A program made the position numbers and the translations under genes. From positions 496,001 through 560,000 of the forward strand of contig JAADEH010000012.1 in NCBI GenBank assembly GCA_013153495.1: 64,000 nucleotides of DNA, in the 5' to 3' direction. A model generated the notes under the pieces. That model worked only from the letters and a program-made list of their open reading frames with translations. It was not told where the DNA came from and searched no databases. Every line of letters starts with the position of its first letter. Within the stretch, counting starts at the first letter, position 1. Origin of the DNA: Aquificota bacterium (GTDB taxonomy: Bacteria > Aquificota > Aquificia > Aquificales > Aquificaceae). Below, one piece after another: positions 35,056 through 43,502 of this stretch.

Positions 35056-36165
35056 GCTCTCCTCAAGAACCTTTCGACCCAAAGAACTTATCTCCTCCAA
35101 GAGTTTCTCTATGTTCCACCTTCTGTGAGCCGACACCACCACCGACCTACCCTCTACGAAGGCTGAGTGTGGCAGGTGTTTTACCTCCTCCTCGCTGTTA
35201 ACTATCCGGTCCGCCTTGTTGAGAACGTAAATGGTGGGTTTGTCCCCTGCGGACAGCTCTTCGAGGACTTCCTTCACAGCCTGTATGTAATCGAGCCAGC
35301 GGTCGTCGGATATGTCAACCACGTGGAGAATTATGTCCGCTTCCGTTACCTCTTCCAAGGTAGCCTTGAAGGACTCGATAAGTTCCGTAGGCAGTTTTTT
35401 TATAAAACCGACGGTGTCGGTGAAGAGGATTTTAAGGTCTGGAGATACCGTCCTGGCTGATGTCTTCGTATCGAGAGTGGCAAAGAGCATATCCGCAGTG
35501 AAAGTGTCCCTACCGGTAAGCGCCTTCAGGAGCGTTGACTTGCCCGCATTGGTGTATCCCACTATAGCTACCTTGAGAAGGTTCTCCCTGACTTCCTCCC
35601 TTTCCCTCCTCTTTCTCTGATGTCTTCTCATTTTCTTTATTTCCTCAAGCTCTTCCCTTATCTGGTGTATGCGTCTCTTTATGACCCTCCTCCTGATTTC
35701 CGCTTCCTGCTCTCCGGGTCCTCTCGTTCCTACACCTCCCCCGAGCCTCGATAAATCCTTACCCTTTCCGTATAACCTCGGTAGCTCGTGGGTCAGCTTA
35801 GCAAGCTCCACCTGAAGTTTAGCTTCCTTACTCCTGGCTCTCCTTGAAAATATCTCTATTACGAGGTCCGTCCTGTCGAGAACCCTCTTTCCCGTGAGCT
35901 TCTCTAAGTTTTTTACTTGAGAAGGTGTGAGGGGGTCGTCAAACACTATGGTGTCCGCACCTATACCTCTGGATACCTCCTCAAGTTCCTGAGCCTTACC
36001 GGCTCCGACGAAGTATCGAACATCGGGTTTGTTCCTGTGCTGAAGTATGTATCCTACGCTCGTTCCACCTAAGGCTTCAACGAGACCCCGAAGCTCCTTT
36101 ATGGATTCCCTCGCTTCCTCCCTCGTAATATCCCTGTTCCAGATACCTACGAGGACAGCCTTCAT
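35038..36165 (-). CDS. hflX: GTPase HflX
   Basis: Ribosome-associated GTPase, 375 residues, which splits stalled ribosomes. The HflX N-terminal domain (VGAGKAQELEEVSRGIGADTIVFDD) and the glycine-rich linker RLGGGVGTRGPGEQEAE are present, followed by the G domain with GYTNAGKSTLLKAL, DTVGFI and NKAD. Its ATG overlaps the hfq stop (ATGA), the classical hfq-hflX order. Its end overlaps the opposing permease gene by 18 bases. Confidence 0.95.
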   Translation of the reverse strand: MKAVLVGIWNRDITREEARESIKELRGLVEALGGTSVGYILQHRNKPDVRYFVGAGKAQELEEVSRGIGADTIVFDDPLTPSQVKNLEKLTGKRVLDRTDLVIEIFSRRARSKEAKLQVELAKLTHELPRLYGKGKDLSRLGGGVGTRGPGEQEAEIRRRVIKRRIHQIREELEEIKKMRRHQRKRREREEVRENLLKVAIVGYTNAGKSTLLKALTGRDTFTADMLFATLDTKTSARTVSPDLKILFTDTVGFIKKLPTELIESFKATLEEVTEADIILHVVDISDDRWLDYIQAVKEVLEELSAGDKPTIYVLNKADRIVNSEEEVKHLPHSAFVEGRSVVVSAHRRWNIEKLLEEISSLGRKVLEESLVKEV

Positions 36166-36374
36166 TTACCCTCCACAATGGTGCTGACCGCATGCTTGTA
36201 TATGAGGTTCGGCTGTCCCTCCACATCTATAAGTATCGTGTATTTGTCGTGGTCCAAGATTTTACCCGTTATCCTGTTCCCCCTCGTAAGATAAACCGTA
36301 ACGGTAGCCTCCTTTGCCTTTAAGCTGTTTAGGAGTTCGTCCTGTATGCTCGTCTCCTTTTCCATAGGATACAT
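36162..36374 (-). CDS. hfq: RNA chaperone Hfq
   Basis: Hfq, 70 residues, forming hexameric Sm-like rings that pair small RNAs with mRNAs. The core ETSIQDELLNSLKAKEATVTVYLTRGNRITGKILDHD and the Sm2 motif NLIYKHAVSTI are clear; the usual long C-terminal tail is missing. Start is ATG 36374 with AAGGAGGT upstream (AAAAAAGGAGGTCAGGA); a second ATG three codons on is possible. It is the first gene of the hfq-hflX unit. Confidence 0.95.
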   Translation of the reverse strand: MYPMEKETSIQDELLNSLKAKEATVTVYLTRGNRITGKILDHDKYTILIDVEGQPNLIYKHAVSTIVEGK

Positions 36375-36456
36375 TCCTGACCTCCTTTTTTAATTAATAT
36401 ATACATACCACATTCCCTTTGTTGCAAGAGGAGTTCCCTTACTTTAAATTATTCCT
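36375..36456. promoter_or_regulatory. divergent promoters of hfq and the 303-residue gene sharing a palindromic TTGCAA
   Basis: TTGCAA at 36422-36427 is its own reverse complement. Rightwards it is followed 17 bases later by TAAATT (36445-36450), ending 6 bases before ATG 36457. Leftwards it is followed 18 bases later by TATATA. So one -35-like element could serve both directions. The rightward transcript would be leaderless or nearly so, which fits the absence of a ribosome-binding site there. Confidence 0.4.
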
Positions 36457-37368
36457 ATGCTAAAGGACACATGGAAGGAGATAGGGAGGCTGGAGAGCCT
36501 ATTCTTGGAGATAATCGAGGACCCAACGAAGAAGGAAGTTCTCCTATACCCCATATGCTACTGTCAGCTGGTTCGTAAGGAAAGCAGTTTCGAGATAGAC
36601 CTTCCGAAACTCATATCCTGCGCTAACAAAACTTTCCACACCTTCAGGGGTAGATGGCAGGACATACTCTTAGAGCTTGACCTCTTCCAGTTCATAACAC
36701 CCAGAGGAGACGTCATATACGGCAAGGACATTCTCAGGGTATCTTCCCCCGACGGCTTGACCGTGAGTTTCCTTCCTGAATACAGGGAGATATTCTACGA
36801 GGTTTACTCGAAACTCCTCAGATACTGGACCGTCCTCAGCAAAATCTCGAGCTACTCCAAGAGAAACACACCCGCAGAAGCGGTTCACATGAACGCACTT
36901 ATATTCAACGAGGAGCTTTTTTCTGAATCCGCTCATTACGCAAGCCTGCAAAGTCTGAGGTTCCCCCAGGAAAGTCCCTTTTTTGAAGCCCTCAAAAAGG
37001 TTTCGGAGTTTTACGCAAAACTCAACGAAAGGGGAGAAACGAACACGGAGCTTATAGAGGATGCCCTTAAAGAGCTGAGCGGTTTTGACAGTATATACTA
37101 CGGAGCCAACCTGGGAAAGTTCAAAAGGGACCTCGAGGTTCTACTCAGGGAAACATCAAAAGGGAGAAAACCCTTCGTGGTAAAAATAAGCTTTACCATT
37201 GGTTCAGGTCATGGAACGGGACTGCTCAGCAGGATATTTTCTAAACTCTTAGGAAAGCTAAAAGAACTCGGAGGAAAGAGATGGATTTTAATGAACTCAG
37301 GAACGGACTACTCCTCTTTCACAGGAACCTGCTGGAGAAGGCAGAGAGAGCTACCGACCCACGCTTGA
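36457..37368 (+). CDS. uncharacterised protein, 303 residues
   Basis: I do not recognise the family. Cytoplasmic by composition, no signal peptide. The first 240 residues are mostly helical (ILLELDLFQFITPRGDVIYG, then FLPEYREIFYEVYSKLLRYW). A glycine-rich segment ISFTIGSGHGTGLLSRIFSKLLGKLKELGGK (residues 245-275) precedes a tail of about 28 residues that overlaps the next gene in another frame by 88 bases. The tail composition (SSFTGTCWRRQ) looks unlike the rest. Either the overlap is genuine or a frameshift has changed the end of this gene. It leads a three-gene run ending in a transglutaminase. Confidence 0.65.
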   Translation: MLKDTWKEIGRLESLFLEIIEDPTKKEVLLYPICYCQLVRKESSFEIDLPKLISCANKTFHTFRGRWQDILLELDLFQFITPRGDVIYGKDILRVSSPDGLTVSFLPEYREIFYEVYSKLLRYWTVLSKISSYSKRNTPAEAVHMNALIFNEELFSESAHYASLQSLRFPQESPFFEALKKVSEFYAKLNERGETNTELIEDALKELSGFDSIYYGANLGKFKRDLEVLLRETSKGRKPFVVKISFTIGSGHGTGLLSRIFSKLLGKLKELGGKRWILMNSGTDYSSFTGTCWRRQRELPTHA

Positions 37369-37487
37369 AGGAGGCATACAAGGAAGCCGCAAGACATCTT
37401 AAGGATGTAGCTTCCTCACTGTATAAATTTGACCAGACCATGAAGCTAATAAAGGAGCTGGAAAAACAGGGAACCCAACACAATTGA
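37281..37487 (+). CDS. small helical protein, 68 residues
   Basis: Short, charged, helical protein (MDFNELRNGLLLFHRNLLEKAERATD, then LKEAYKEAARHLKDVASSLYKFDQTMKLIKELEKQ). ATG 37281 has a strong GGAGG seven bases upstream, which argues that it is a real start and not an accident of the long overlap with the preceding gene. It ends 25 bases before the transglutaminase gene. No family recognised; a helical adaptor is the most that can be said. Confidence 0.6.
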   Translation: MDFNELRNGLLLFHRNLLEKAERATDPRLKEAYKEAARHLKDVASSLYKFDQTMKLIKELEKQGTQHN

Positions 37488-37512
37488 AACCACAAACTTT
37501 TGAGATATAGGT

Positions 37513-39396
37513 ATGGTCTCCGCAAGGAAAGTTAGTCTGACCTTGACCTATCTCGTATCCTTAGGCTGTTTTTTCTCCCTTCAGGGGATTGCGGATGAGG
37601 TGTTTTTCTTTCCCCTACTGCTTCTCTTTATTCTCAGCATCTTAAACGACTGGAAGTTCAAAACTTATCCACCGAGATGGGTTTTAAATGCAGGTGGTGT
37701 CGTAGTTTCGATAATAATCCTATCCCAGCTCAGTCTCGAAAATCCCGTTCAACCCTTTGCCAACATGATACTTTTGCTACTCACCGTAAAGTCCTTAGAG
37801 GAGAAGAGACCGAGGGACATATACCAGATGCTCCTGCTGAGTTTATTCGGAGTAGCGGTATCCACCACCTTCAGGCTCGACATAAGCTTCCTTATGTTCT
37901 TTTTATACGAACTGTTTCTGGGAACGGTTGCATTCCTATTTACGAACCTCTTTGCCAATATGGGGGACAAACCTCTGCAGAGCGAGGTTGTCAAAAAATA
38001 CACTAAGTTTGCACTTGCCTTCCCTTTAATTATTGCCTTATTGAGTATCCCCTTTTTCCTCCTTTTACCCAGAACTCACACACCGCTTTTTGACCTCTTT
38101 GCTCAGGAAAAGAGAGGCTTGACAACGGGAATTGCGCAGGAGGTCGAACTTGGAAAGGTGGGAAACATACAGCAAGACAACACTGTCGTTATGAGGATTT
38201 ACGGAGAAATACCACCCGACCCCTACTGGAGGGTTTCGGTCTTTGACACTCTCGTGGGGACAAAGTGGATAACCACGGTCGAGTCCGTGGAACTCGAGCC
38301 TGCAACCGTTTACGGAAACACCTACCTATACACGATAATAATGGAACCCACCTTCGATACTTACCTCCCACTGCTGGATTATCCGATGCGTCTGGTCAGG
38401 ATAGAAGGCTTCAGAGGGGACAAAAAACGACTAAGGGGAGGCTTCTACCGATTGACTAAACCTTTAATAAAACCCGTAAAGCTGAGAGCCATGTCCGCAA
38501 GTTGGGAGCCTGATGACCCTCCCATGACCATACACCTGCAAGTTCCTCGGGACATTCCCGATTCTATAAAGAAGCTGGCTGAGGACATATCTAAAGACAA
38601 GGACGAGCTTGAAAGGGTAAAAGCTGTAGAGGACTTCTTCAAAAGAGGTTTCAGTTATTCCCTTAAGATAGAAAAACCGCAAGGAGACCCTATCGAGCAC
38701 TTCCTATTCAGAAGCAAGAAGGGAAACTGTGAGTTCTTCGCTTCCTCCACAGCACTTCTGCTGAGATTAATGGGAATTCCCGCAAGGGTCGTGGGAGGAT
38801 ACAGAGGTGTTATAAAGAACCAATACGGAGATTATTACATAGTAACCAACTCCATGGCTCACGTTTGGGTTGAAGCCTTTGTAGATGGAAGGTGGATCAG
38901 GATTGATACAACACCCCCTTATGTCTCCCCGTCGCTCAGAAGGATATCCAAGCTCGACCTGATAAGAGACGCTCTAATATCTTTTTGGTATGAAAATGTT
39001 GTGGATTTCTCCGCACAAAAGCAGGTATCCCTGCTCAGAAACCTGGCTTTGGGTGTAAAGAGCCTGTCGCTTGAAAATTTAAAGGGGTTCTTGGTAAAGG
39101 CAGTCTATCCAATCGTTATAGGACTAACCGTTTTAGCGGTTTTAAAAATACTTTACAACCTGTGGTATAGGTCTCCAGAAAACCTATACAGGAAAACTCT
39201 GAAAAAACTTGAAAGCAAACTTGGAGTTAATTTAAGGGACAAACTTCCCGAAGAGGTCATCAGGGAAGTGGAAGGCACACCTTACTTTAGAGAGGTCCGC
39301 TTCATAGTGGGTATATACCAGAGACACAGGTTTTCACCCCACAGAGTATCGAGGAAGGAACTTGCTGAGGGTTATAGAGTATTGAGAAAGATTTAA
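37513..39396 (+). CDS. TgpA-like membrane transglutaminase
   Basis: Membrane protein of 627 residues. Five to six hydrophobic spans fill about residues 8-190 (DUF3488-type N-terminus). A large extracytoplasmic part follows, with a transglutaminase-like domain around residues 350-480: the catalytic Cys is in KKGNCEFFAS, the His in NSMAHVWVEAF and the Asp in WIRIDTTPP. One more span at about residues 533-552 leads to a cytoplasmic tail. TgpA relatives usually neighbour MoxR ATPase and DUF58 genes; here the neighbours are two unknown genes instead. Substrate unknown; a cell-envelope role is likely. Confidence 0.85.
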   Translation: MVSARKVSLTLTYLVSLGCFFSLQGIADEVFFFPLLLLFILSILNDWKFKTYPPRWVLNAGGVVVSIIILSQLSLENPVQPFANMILLLLTVKSLEEKRPRDIYQMLLLSLFGVAVSTTFRLDISFLMFFLYELFLGTVAFLFTNLFANMGDKPLQSEVVKKYTKFALAFPLIIALLSIPFFLLLPRTHTPLFDLFAQEKRGLTTGIAQEVELGKVGNIQQDNTVVMRIYGEIPPDPYWRVSVFDTLVGTKWITTVESVELEPATVYGNTYLYTIIMEPTFDTYLPLLDYPMRLVRIEGFRGDKKRLRGGFYRLTKPLIKPVKLRAMSASWEPDDPPMTIHLQVPRDIPDSIKKLAEDISKDKDELERVKAVEDFFKRGFSYSLKIEKPQGDPIEHFLFRSKKGNCEFFASSTALLLRLMGIPARVVGGYRGVIKNQYGDYYIVTNSMAHVWVEAFVDGRWIRIDTTPPYVSPSLRRISKLDLIRDALISFWYENVVDFSAQKQVSLLRNLALGVKSLSLENLKGFLVKAVYPIVIGLTVLAVLKILYNLWYRSPENLYRKTLKKLESKLGVNLRDKLPEEVIREVEGTPYFREVRFIVGIYQRHRFSPHRVSRKELAEGYRVLRKI

Positions 39397-39445
39397 TTCT
39401 TGCTTATATTCTAATTATGTTAAAATTTCTCTCGAGGGCGAGATA

Positions 39446-39739
39446 ATGAATACAACTGCGACAAAGGAAGAAAAGCTGGAGGAGCTGGCGGAGTTTTTCA
39501 AGGCTCTCTCCCACCCCGTAAGGCTCAAGATAATCTCCATACTCATTGAGGGTAAGCAGTGCGTCAAAAACCTCGGAGAGGTCCTCAACATGTCCCAACC
39601 CAGCGTTTCCCAACACCTATCCATACTCAGAAGCAGGGGAATAGTGGGGTGGAAGAGGGAAGGCTCTATAATCTGTTACTACATTAAAGACGAGAGAATT
39701 CTAAAACTCTACGACATGCTTATTAAGGAGGAGTTGTAA
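39446..39739 (+). CDS. ArsR-family winged-helix repressor
   Basis: ArsR/SmtB-type regulator, 97 residues. Recognition region MSQPSVSQHLSILRSRGIVGWKREGSIICYYI. Cys39 (GKQCVKNLGEVL) is in the position of the ELCVCDL metal or arsenite box of ArsR, but only one Cys is there; Cys77 lies in the wing. The pair might act as a thiol switch as in persulfide-sensing relatives; that is a guess. Its stop overlaps the trxA start (TAATG), so regulator and thioredoxin are translated together, which hints at redox control. Confidence 0.88.
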   Translation: MNTTATKEEKLEELAEFFKALSHPVRLKIISILIEGKQCVKNLGEVLNMSQPSVSQHLSILRSRGIVGWKREGSIICYYIKDERILKLYDMLIKEEL

Positions 39740-40065
39740 TGGCAGGAAGCGTGGTGACTCTAACCGAAAGCAACTGGAATGAAGAGGTTGTAAACTCCGA
39801 TAAACCCGTTCTCGTGGACTTCTGGGCACCCTGGTGTGGACCTTGCAGGATAATAGCTCCCATCATAGAGGAGCTTGCTCAGGAGTTTGAAGGTCAGATA
39901 AAGGTAGGAAAACTTAACACTGATGAAAACCCGAACATAGCAATGCAGTATGGCATAAGAGCCATACCTACGGTAATTCTCTTTAAAAACGGAGAGGTTG
40001 TCGATACCCGCATAGGCGTTCAACCCAAAGAAGCTCTGAAGCAGATGGTAATGGCTCACCTGTAA
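39739..40065 (+). CDS. trxA: thioredoxin
   Basis: Classical thioredoxin, 108 residues, with the active site Trp32-Cys33-Gly-Pro-Cys36 in VDFWAPWCGPCRIIAP and the cis-proline in RAIPTVILF. No signal peptide, so it is cytoplasmic; it reduces protein disulfides. Coupled by a TAATG overlap to the ArsR-type regulator gene. Confidence 0.96.
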   Translation: MAGSVVTLTESNWNEEVVNSDKPVLVDFWAPWCGPCRIIAPIIEELAQEFEGQIKVGKLNTDENPNIAMQYGIRAIPTVILFKNGEVVDTRIGVQPKEALKQMVMAHL

Positions 40066-40117
40066 AGCCTTTTAAAGTTAAACTTTCTTCTGCGGGGGAG
40101 GATATTAATATATAACA

Positions 40118-41176
40118 ATGGGGGTTCAGTCTGCCTGGGATACTCTAATTGAAGCTTCCCGATACATGTTTCAGGGACCATCTCCGAAGGAGATAGCTAT
40201 TTTTTTTATCGTCCTGATAATAACCTTTTTGGTCATCTCCATACCCTACATATGGGGAAAAATCTCCCACATGAAGGAGGTTGAGAGAGCTTTTTTTATG
40301 AGGGGCAAATCCCTCGGCTTGACCGAGGAGGAGATAAGACTCCTCTGGAAGTATGCAAGAAAGTTTCCTTACGACCCTCAGATGGTTTTCGAGAACAAAC
40401 CTCTTTTCGAGAAGATAGTTTCGAGGATAATACAGGAAAACACGGAGGGGGTAAGGTTAATACATTCGATAAGAGCGAAGCTCAAGTTCGACACCATACC
40501 CTGGTTCATACCTATAACGAGCACGAGGGACATAGACCTTTACCAGACGGGAAAGTTGGTTATAGACGGTGTTTTTGTGGATGCGGCGGTTTGGGATAAA
40601 ACTGAGACGGAGCTTCACATAGTCGTCCTCCAGGCGCTTCCCAGACCGGTCAGAACTGGGGAGAAGGTTAAGTTTCACTTCATAAGGGAAAACGAAGGAA
40701 GGTATAGCTTTGAGACGGTGGTAAAGGACAAATACACCGAGGGGGACAGACTCGTCCTTGTTTTGGAACATACAGACCAGATAAACAGGGTTCAGCTGAG
40801 AGAAAGTTTGCGCTGGAAGGTCAGCCTGCCTGTGGAATTTGCCATTCTTGAGGACATAACTGAAGGGGCGGTCAAAAACGCAAGCTTTATGAACGGACGG
40901 ATAGACGACATAAGCACCAAAGGGGTAAGGATTTGCACCGACAACCTCATCAAACCCACCGAAGGTAAATACGTGATAATGAACTTCAGCATAGGTGATC
41001 ACAGGTTTGAAAACGTCCTCGGGCAAGTCATGAACGTTCGTGCTCTCCAGAGCCAGGTCTGTATGGGAATAAAGTTCCTCAAAATCTCCCGTCAGGAAGA
41101 AAAGATAATCGACCGATTTATCTTGGAAGAGCAGAGGAAGTTGATAAAGACCTTCAAGATTGGTGATATAAAGTAG
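40118..41176 (+). CDS. membrane-anchored PilZ-domain protein
   Basis: Protein of 352 residues with one membrane span near the N-terminus (about residues 25-46). A YcgR-like N-terminal beta domain (about 130-220) follows, then a PilZ domain (about 225-350). The cyclic-di-GMP-binding residues are present: Arg228 and Arg232 (RESLR) and Asp264-x-Ser266-x-x-Gly269 (DISTKG). It would therefore be a cyclic-di-GMP receptor at the membrane, controlling motility or secretion. It stands alone between trxA and der; GGGGAGGAT lies about 20 bases upstream of the ATG. Confidence 0.85.
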   Translation: MGVQSAWDTLIEASRYMFQGPSPKEIAIFFIVLIITFLVISIPYIWGKISHMKEVERAFFMRGKSLGLTEEEIRLLWKYARKFPYDPQMVFENKPLFEKIVSRIIQENTEGVRLIHSIRAKLKFDTIPWFIPITSTRDIDLYQTGKLVIDGVFVDAAVWDKTETELHIVVLQALPRPVRTGEKVKFHFIRENEGRYSFETVVKDKYTEGDRLVLVLEHTDQINRVQLRESLRWKVSLPVEFAILEDITEGAVKNASFMNGRIDDISTKGVRICTDNLIKPTEGKYVIMNFSIGDHRFENVLGQVMNVRALQSQVCMGIKFLKISRQEEKIIDRFILEEQRKLIKTFKIGDIK

Positions 41177-41192
41177 AGTATAGTAAACATTC

Positions 41193-42488
41193 ATGGGAAA
41201 TCGAGTAGTAATAATAGGAAGACCGAATGTGGGGAAGTCTTCCCTCTTTAACCGAATAATTAAAAAGAGGAAAGCCATAGTTGAGGACACACCGGGCGTT
41301 ACGAGGGACACCATAGAGGCGGTGGCTCAGTGGGGAGGAAAAGAGTTCATTCTCGTTGATACGGGCGGGCTTATTCCCGATACCCACGAGGAGATACTCG
41401 AGAGGGTCAAAGAAACGGTAGAGAGGGAAATAAATCGTGCGGATGCGGTTCTCTTCGTTGTAAGTGCGAGGGAAGGAGTAACACCCTTGGACAGGGAAAT
41501 AGCGAGACTCTTATATCCGTATAAAGACAAAGTCATTCTGGTGGTTAACAAGGTGGACACCCCGGAGGACGAAGAAAAGATAATGGAGTTTTACGAGCTT
41601 GCCTACGAAAAAATGTTCCCCGTATCCGCAACCCACGGAAGGGGTGTAGGAGAACTCTTGGACGAAGTAATAAAGAGGGTTAAAGACGAGAAGGTAGAGC
41701 TATCCTACGAGGGAATAAGGATAGCCTTCGTGGGAAGACCGAATGTGGGAAAGTCATCTCTCGTAAACGCTCTTTTGAAAGAGGAGAGGGTTATAGTCTC
41801 CCCCGTTGCGGGAACTACCCGTGATGCCATCGAAGTTCCCTTTAAATGGAAGGGCAAAAGCTTTGTGCTTATAGATACCGCAGGTGTCAGAAGACCCTCT
41901 AAGGTTGAATACGGCGTGGAGTTCTTCTCCGTGGGCAGGTCCTTAAAGGCGATAGACTTTTCGGATATAGTTTGCCTGATTATAGACGCAAGCGAAGGAG
42001 TAACGAGGCAGGACAAGAGGATAGGTGGTCTCATAGAGAGAAGGTTCAAGGGGTGCGTTATAGTAGCCAACAAGATGGACCTGTCTCCTCTGTCGGAGGA
42101 GGAAGTAGAGAGACTCATAAGGAAAGAACTTTTCTTTTTGGACTTCGCTCCAGTGGCATTCACGGTTGCAACCCGTGGAGAAGGTATAGAAGACCTTTTA
42201 GAAAAGGTGTCCTTGGTTTACGAAGATTATACTAAACAACACAAAACCTCTTTCGTAAACAGAGCGGTGCAACAGGTTCTGAGGAACAGACCTCTTCATT
42301 ACAGAGGTAAAGAGGTAAAGGTTTTTTACGCTTTTCAAGAGGGTATAAAACCACCTACGGTGGTGGTTATAACGAACTTTCCCGATGCGTGGAAGGAAAG
42401 CTACAAACGCTTCTTCGTTAAGAAGCTCAGGGAAGCGCTGGGGATAAAGCACGCTCCCCTGAAACTCGTTATAAAAGGTAGGGATTGA
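41193..42488 (+). CDS. der: ribosome-assembly GTPase Der (EngA)
   Basis: Double-GTPase of 431 residues for 50S subunit assembly. The first G domain has GRPNVGKSSLFN and DTGGL, and the second has GRPNVGKSSLVN, DTAGV and NKMD, followed by the KH-like C-terminal domain (PTVVVITNFPDAWKESYKRF). ATG 41193 lacks a ribosome-binding site, 16 bases after the PilZ gene. Its stop abuts the stop of the opposing DsbC-like gene. Confidence 0.96.
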   Translation: MGNRVVIIGRPNVGKSSLFNRIIKKRKAIVEDTPGVTRDTIEAVAQWGGKEFILVDTGGLIPDTHEEILERVKETVEREINRADAVLFVVSAREGVTPLDREIARLLYPYKDKVILVVNKVDTPEDEEKIMEFYELAYEKMFPVSATHGRGVGELLDEVIKRVKDEKVELSYEGIRIAFVGRPNVGKSSLVNALLKEERVIVSPVAGTTRDAIEVPFKWKGKSFVLIDTAGVRRPSKVEYGVEFFSVGRSLKAIDFSDIVCLIIDASEGVTRQDKRIGGLIERRFKGCVIVANKMDLSPLSEEEVERLIRKELFFLDFAPVAFTVATRGEGIEDLLEKVSLVYEDYTKQHKTSFVNRAVQQVLRNRPLHYRGKEVKVFYAFQEGIKPPTVVVITNFPDAWKESYKRFFVKKLREALGIKHAPLKLVIKGRD

Positions 42489-43232
42489 TTACTGAACTAA
42501 GGAGTTAAGCTCTTCGGGCGAGCGTGGAAGCCCTACTATGAACTTTCCGTTCATGCCTATAACCGTGGGAGTTCCGCTTATGCCTATGCTTTTGAGGAAC
42601 TCGAGATTTTTCTCTATTGCCTTTTTACCTTCCTCACACTGGTTGTCGGTCTTTACATTCTCGTGAATGCTGTCGTATCCCAGCTTGTCGCATATCATGG
42701 CTATAGATTTGGGTTTAGCCTCGGGGTGTATCGGCAGGGGATAGAGTATTACCTTTACCTTTACCTTGTTCTTCTCAGCCCAGTCCTTGAGTATGGGGGA
42801 AAATCTTTTGCAGAAGGGACAATCCGGGTCCGTTATGTAGTAAACGAACTTATCTCCCTCACCGTAGGTCATGTTAACGTGTTCCTCGAGTTTCTTAAGA
42901 ATATCCTGAGATACGGTTTTATACTTGTCCACCGTCTTCTGGGTGAGGTTCTCTTTAGTCTCTACATTAAAGAGGTTGCCCACTATAAAGTTCTTACCTT
43001 CGTGGTTGGTATAAACTACAACGGGTCTGAGTCCAACCTTCAACACAACTTCACAAAGCCCTTCCATTTCCTGCATAGGTCTTATGTTCTCTATCTTGAA
43101 GTCCCTGTTCACAAGCTTGGAGAGGTTCGTCTTGACCGTGTTCTCGTCAGGGCAGGACTTAACCTGTGTTGCCTTACAGGAGTAGAGCGAGGTTGCCATA
43201 AGAGCGAGGACAAGAATAGCTTTACCTTTCAT
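42489..43232 (-). CDS. DsbC-like periplasmic thiol-disulfide isomerase
   Basis: Protein of 247 residues with a signal peptide; LMATSLYSC could be a lipobox (lipidated Cys19). The N-terminal dimerisation-like part (35-115) precedes a thioredoxin fold with Cys138-Pro-Phe-Cys141 (DPDCPFCKRF) and cis-proline in GTPTVIG. DsbC/DsbG family; isomerase or reductase of envelope proteins with disulfides, such as maturing c-type cytochromes (there is one at 59 kb). It lies 3 bases after a small membrane-protein gene. Confidence 0.85.
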   Translation of the reverse strand: MKGKAILVLALMATSLYSCKATQVKSCPDENTVKTNLSKLVNRDFKIENIRPMQEMEGLCEVVLKVGLRPVVVYTNHEGKNFIVGNLFNVETKENLTQKTVDKYKTVSQDILKKLEEHVNMTYGEGDKFVYYITDPDCPFCKRFSPILKDWAEKNKVKVKVILYPLPIHPEAKPKSIAMICDKLGYDSIHENVKTDNQCEEGKKAIEKNLEFLKSIGISGTPTVIGMNGKFIVGLPRSPEELNSLVQ

Positions 43233-43235
43233 AGT

Positions 43236-43502
43236 TTACCTCCATTTTTTAAGGATTTTATTAATATACACTACCGACAGGTAAGCCAGACCGAGGATGA
43301 GAAATATCTCTATTAACAAAGCGGGTAAGAATAGGTAGGGGTTTTCGGGAACCTTTTTTATAGTTGATGTAAGAAGGTGTAGGTATAGACTTACACCTAT
43401 TATTCCCAGCACGAAGAACAGGAGGAAAAACACCAAAAGGGGGAAGAGGATGAACCTCGCAATCCACAGGATAACTCTGAACCTGAGTAAAAACTTCCAC
43501 AC
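43236..43502 (-). CDS. small hydrophobic membrane protein, 88 residues
   Basis: Two long hydrophobic stretches (about residues 8-48 and 57-80), with basic ends (MWKFLLRFR and NKILKKWR). No family recognised. Its start abuts the leuA stop, and its stop is 3 bases before the DsbC-like gene, so it is part of that operon. The membrane character and tight packing argue that it is real. Confidence 0.6.
   Translation of the reverse strand: MWKFLLRFRVILWIARFILFPLLVFFLLFFVLGIIGVSLYLHLLTSTIKKVPENPYLFLPALLIEIFLILGLAYLSVVYINKILKKWR

Noticed and set aside
36457-37368. Resemblance of the glycine-rich segment GSGHGTGLLS to CRISPR RAMP proteins
   Set aside because: Only one short Gly-rich stretch fits; there is no ferredoxin-like fold pattern, no other cas gene and no repeat array in the window.
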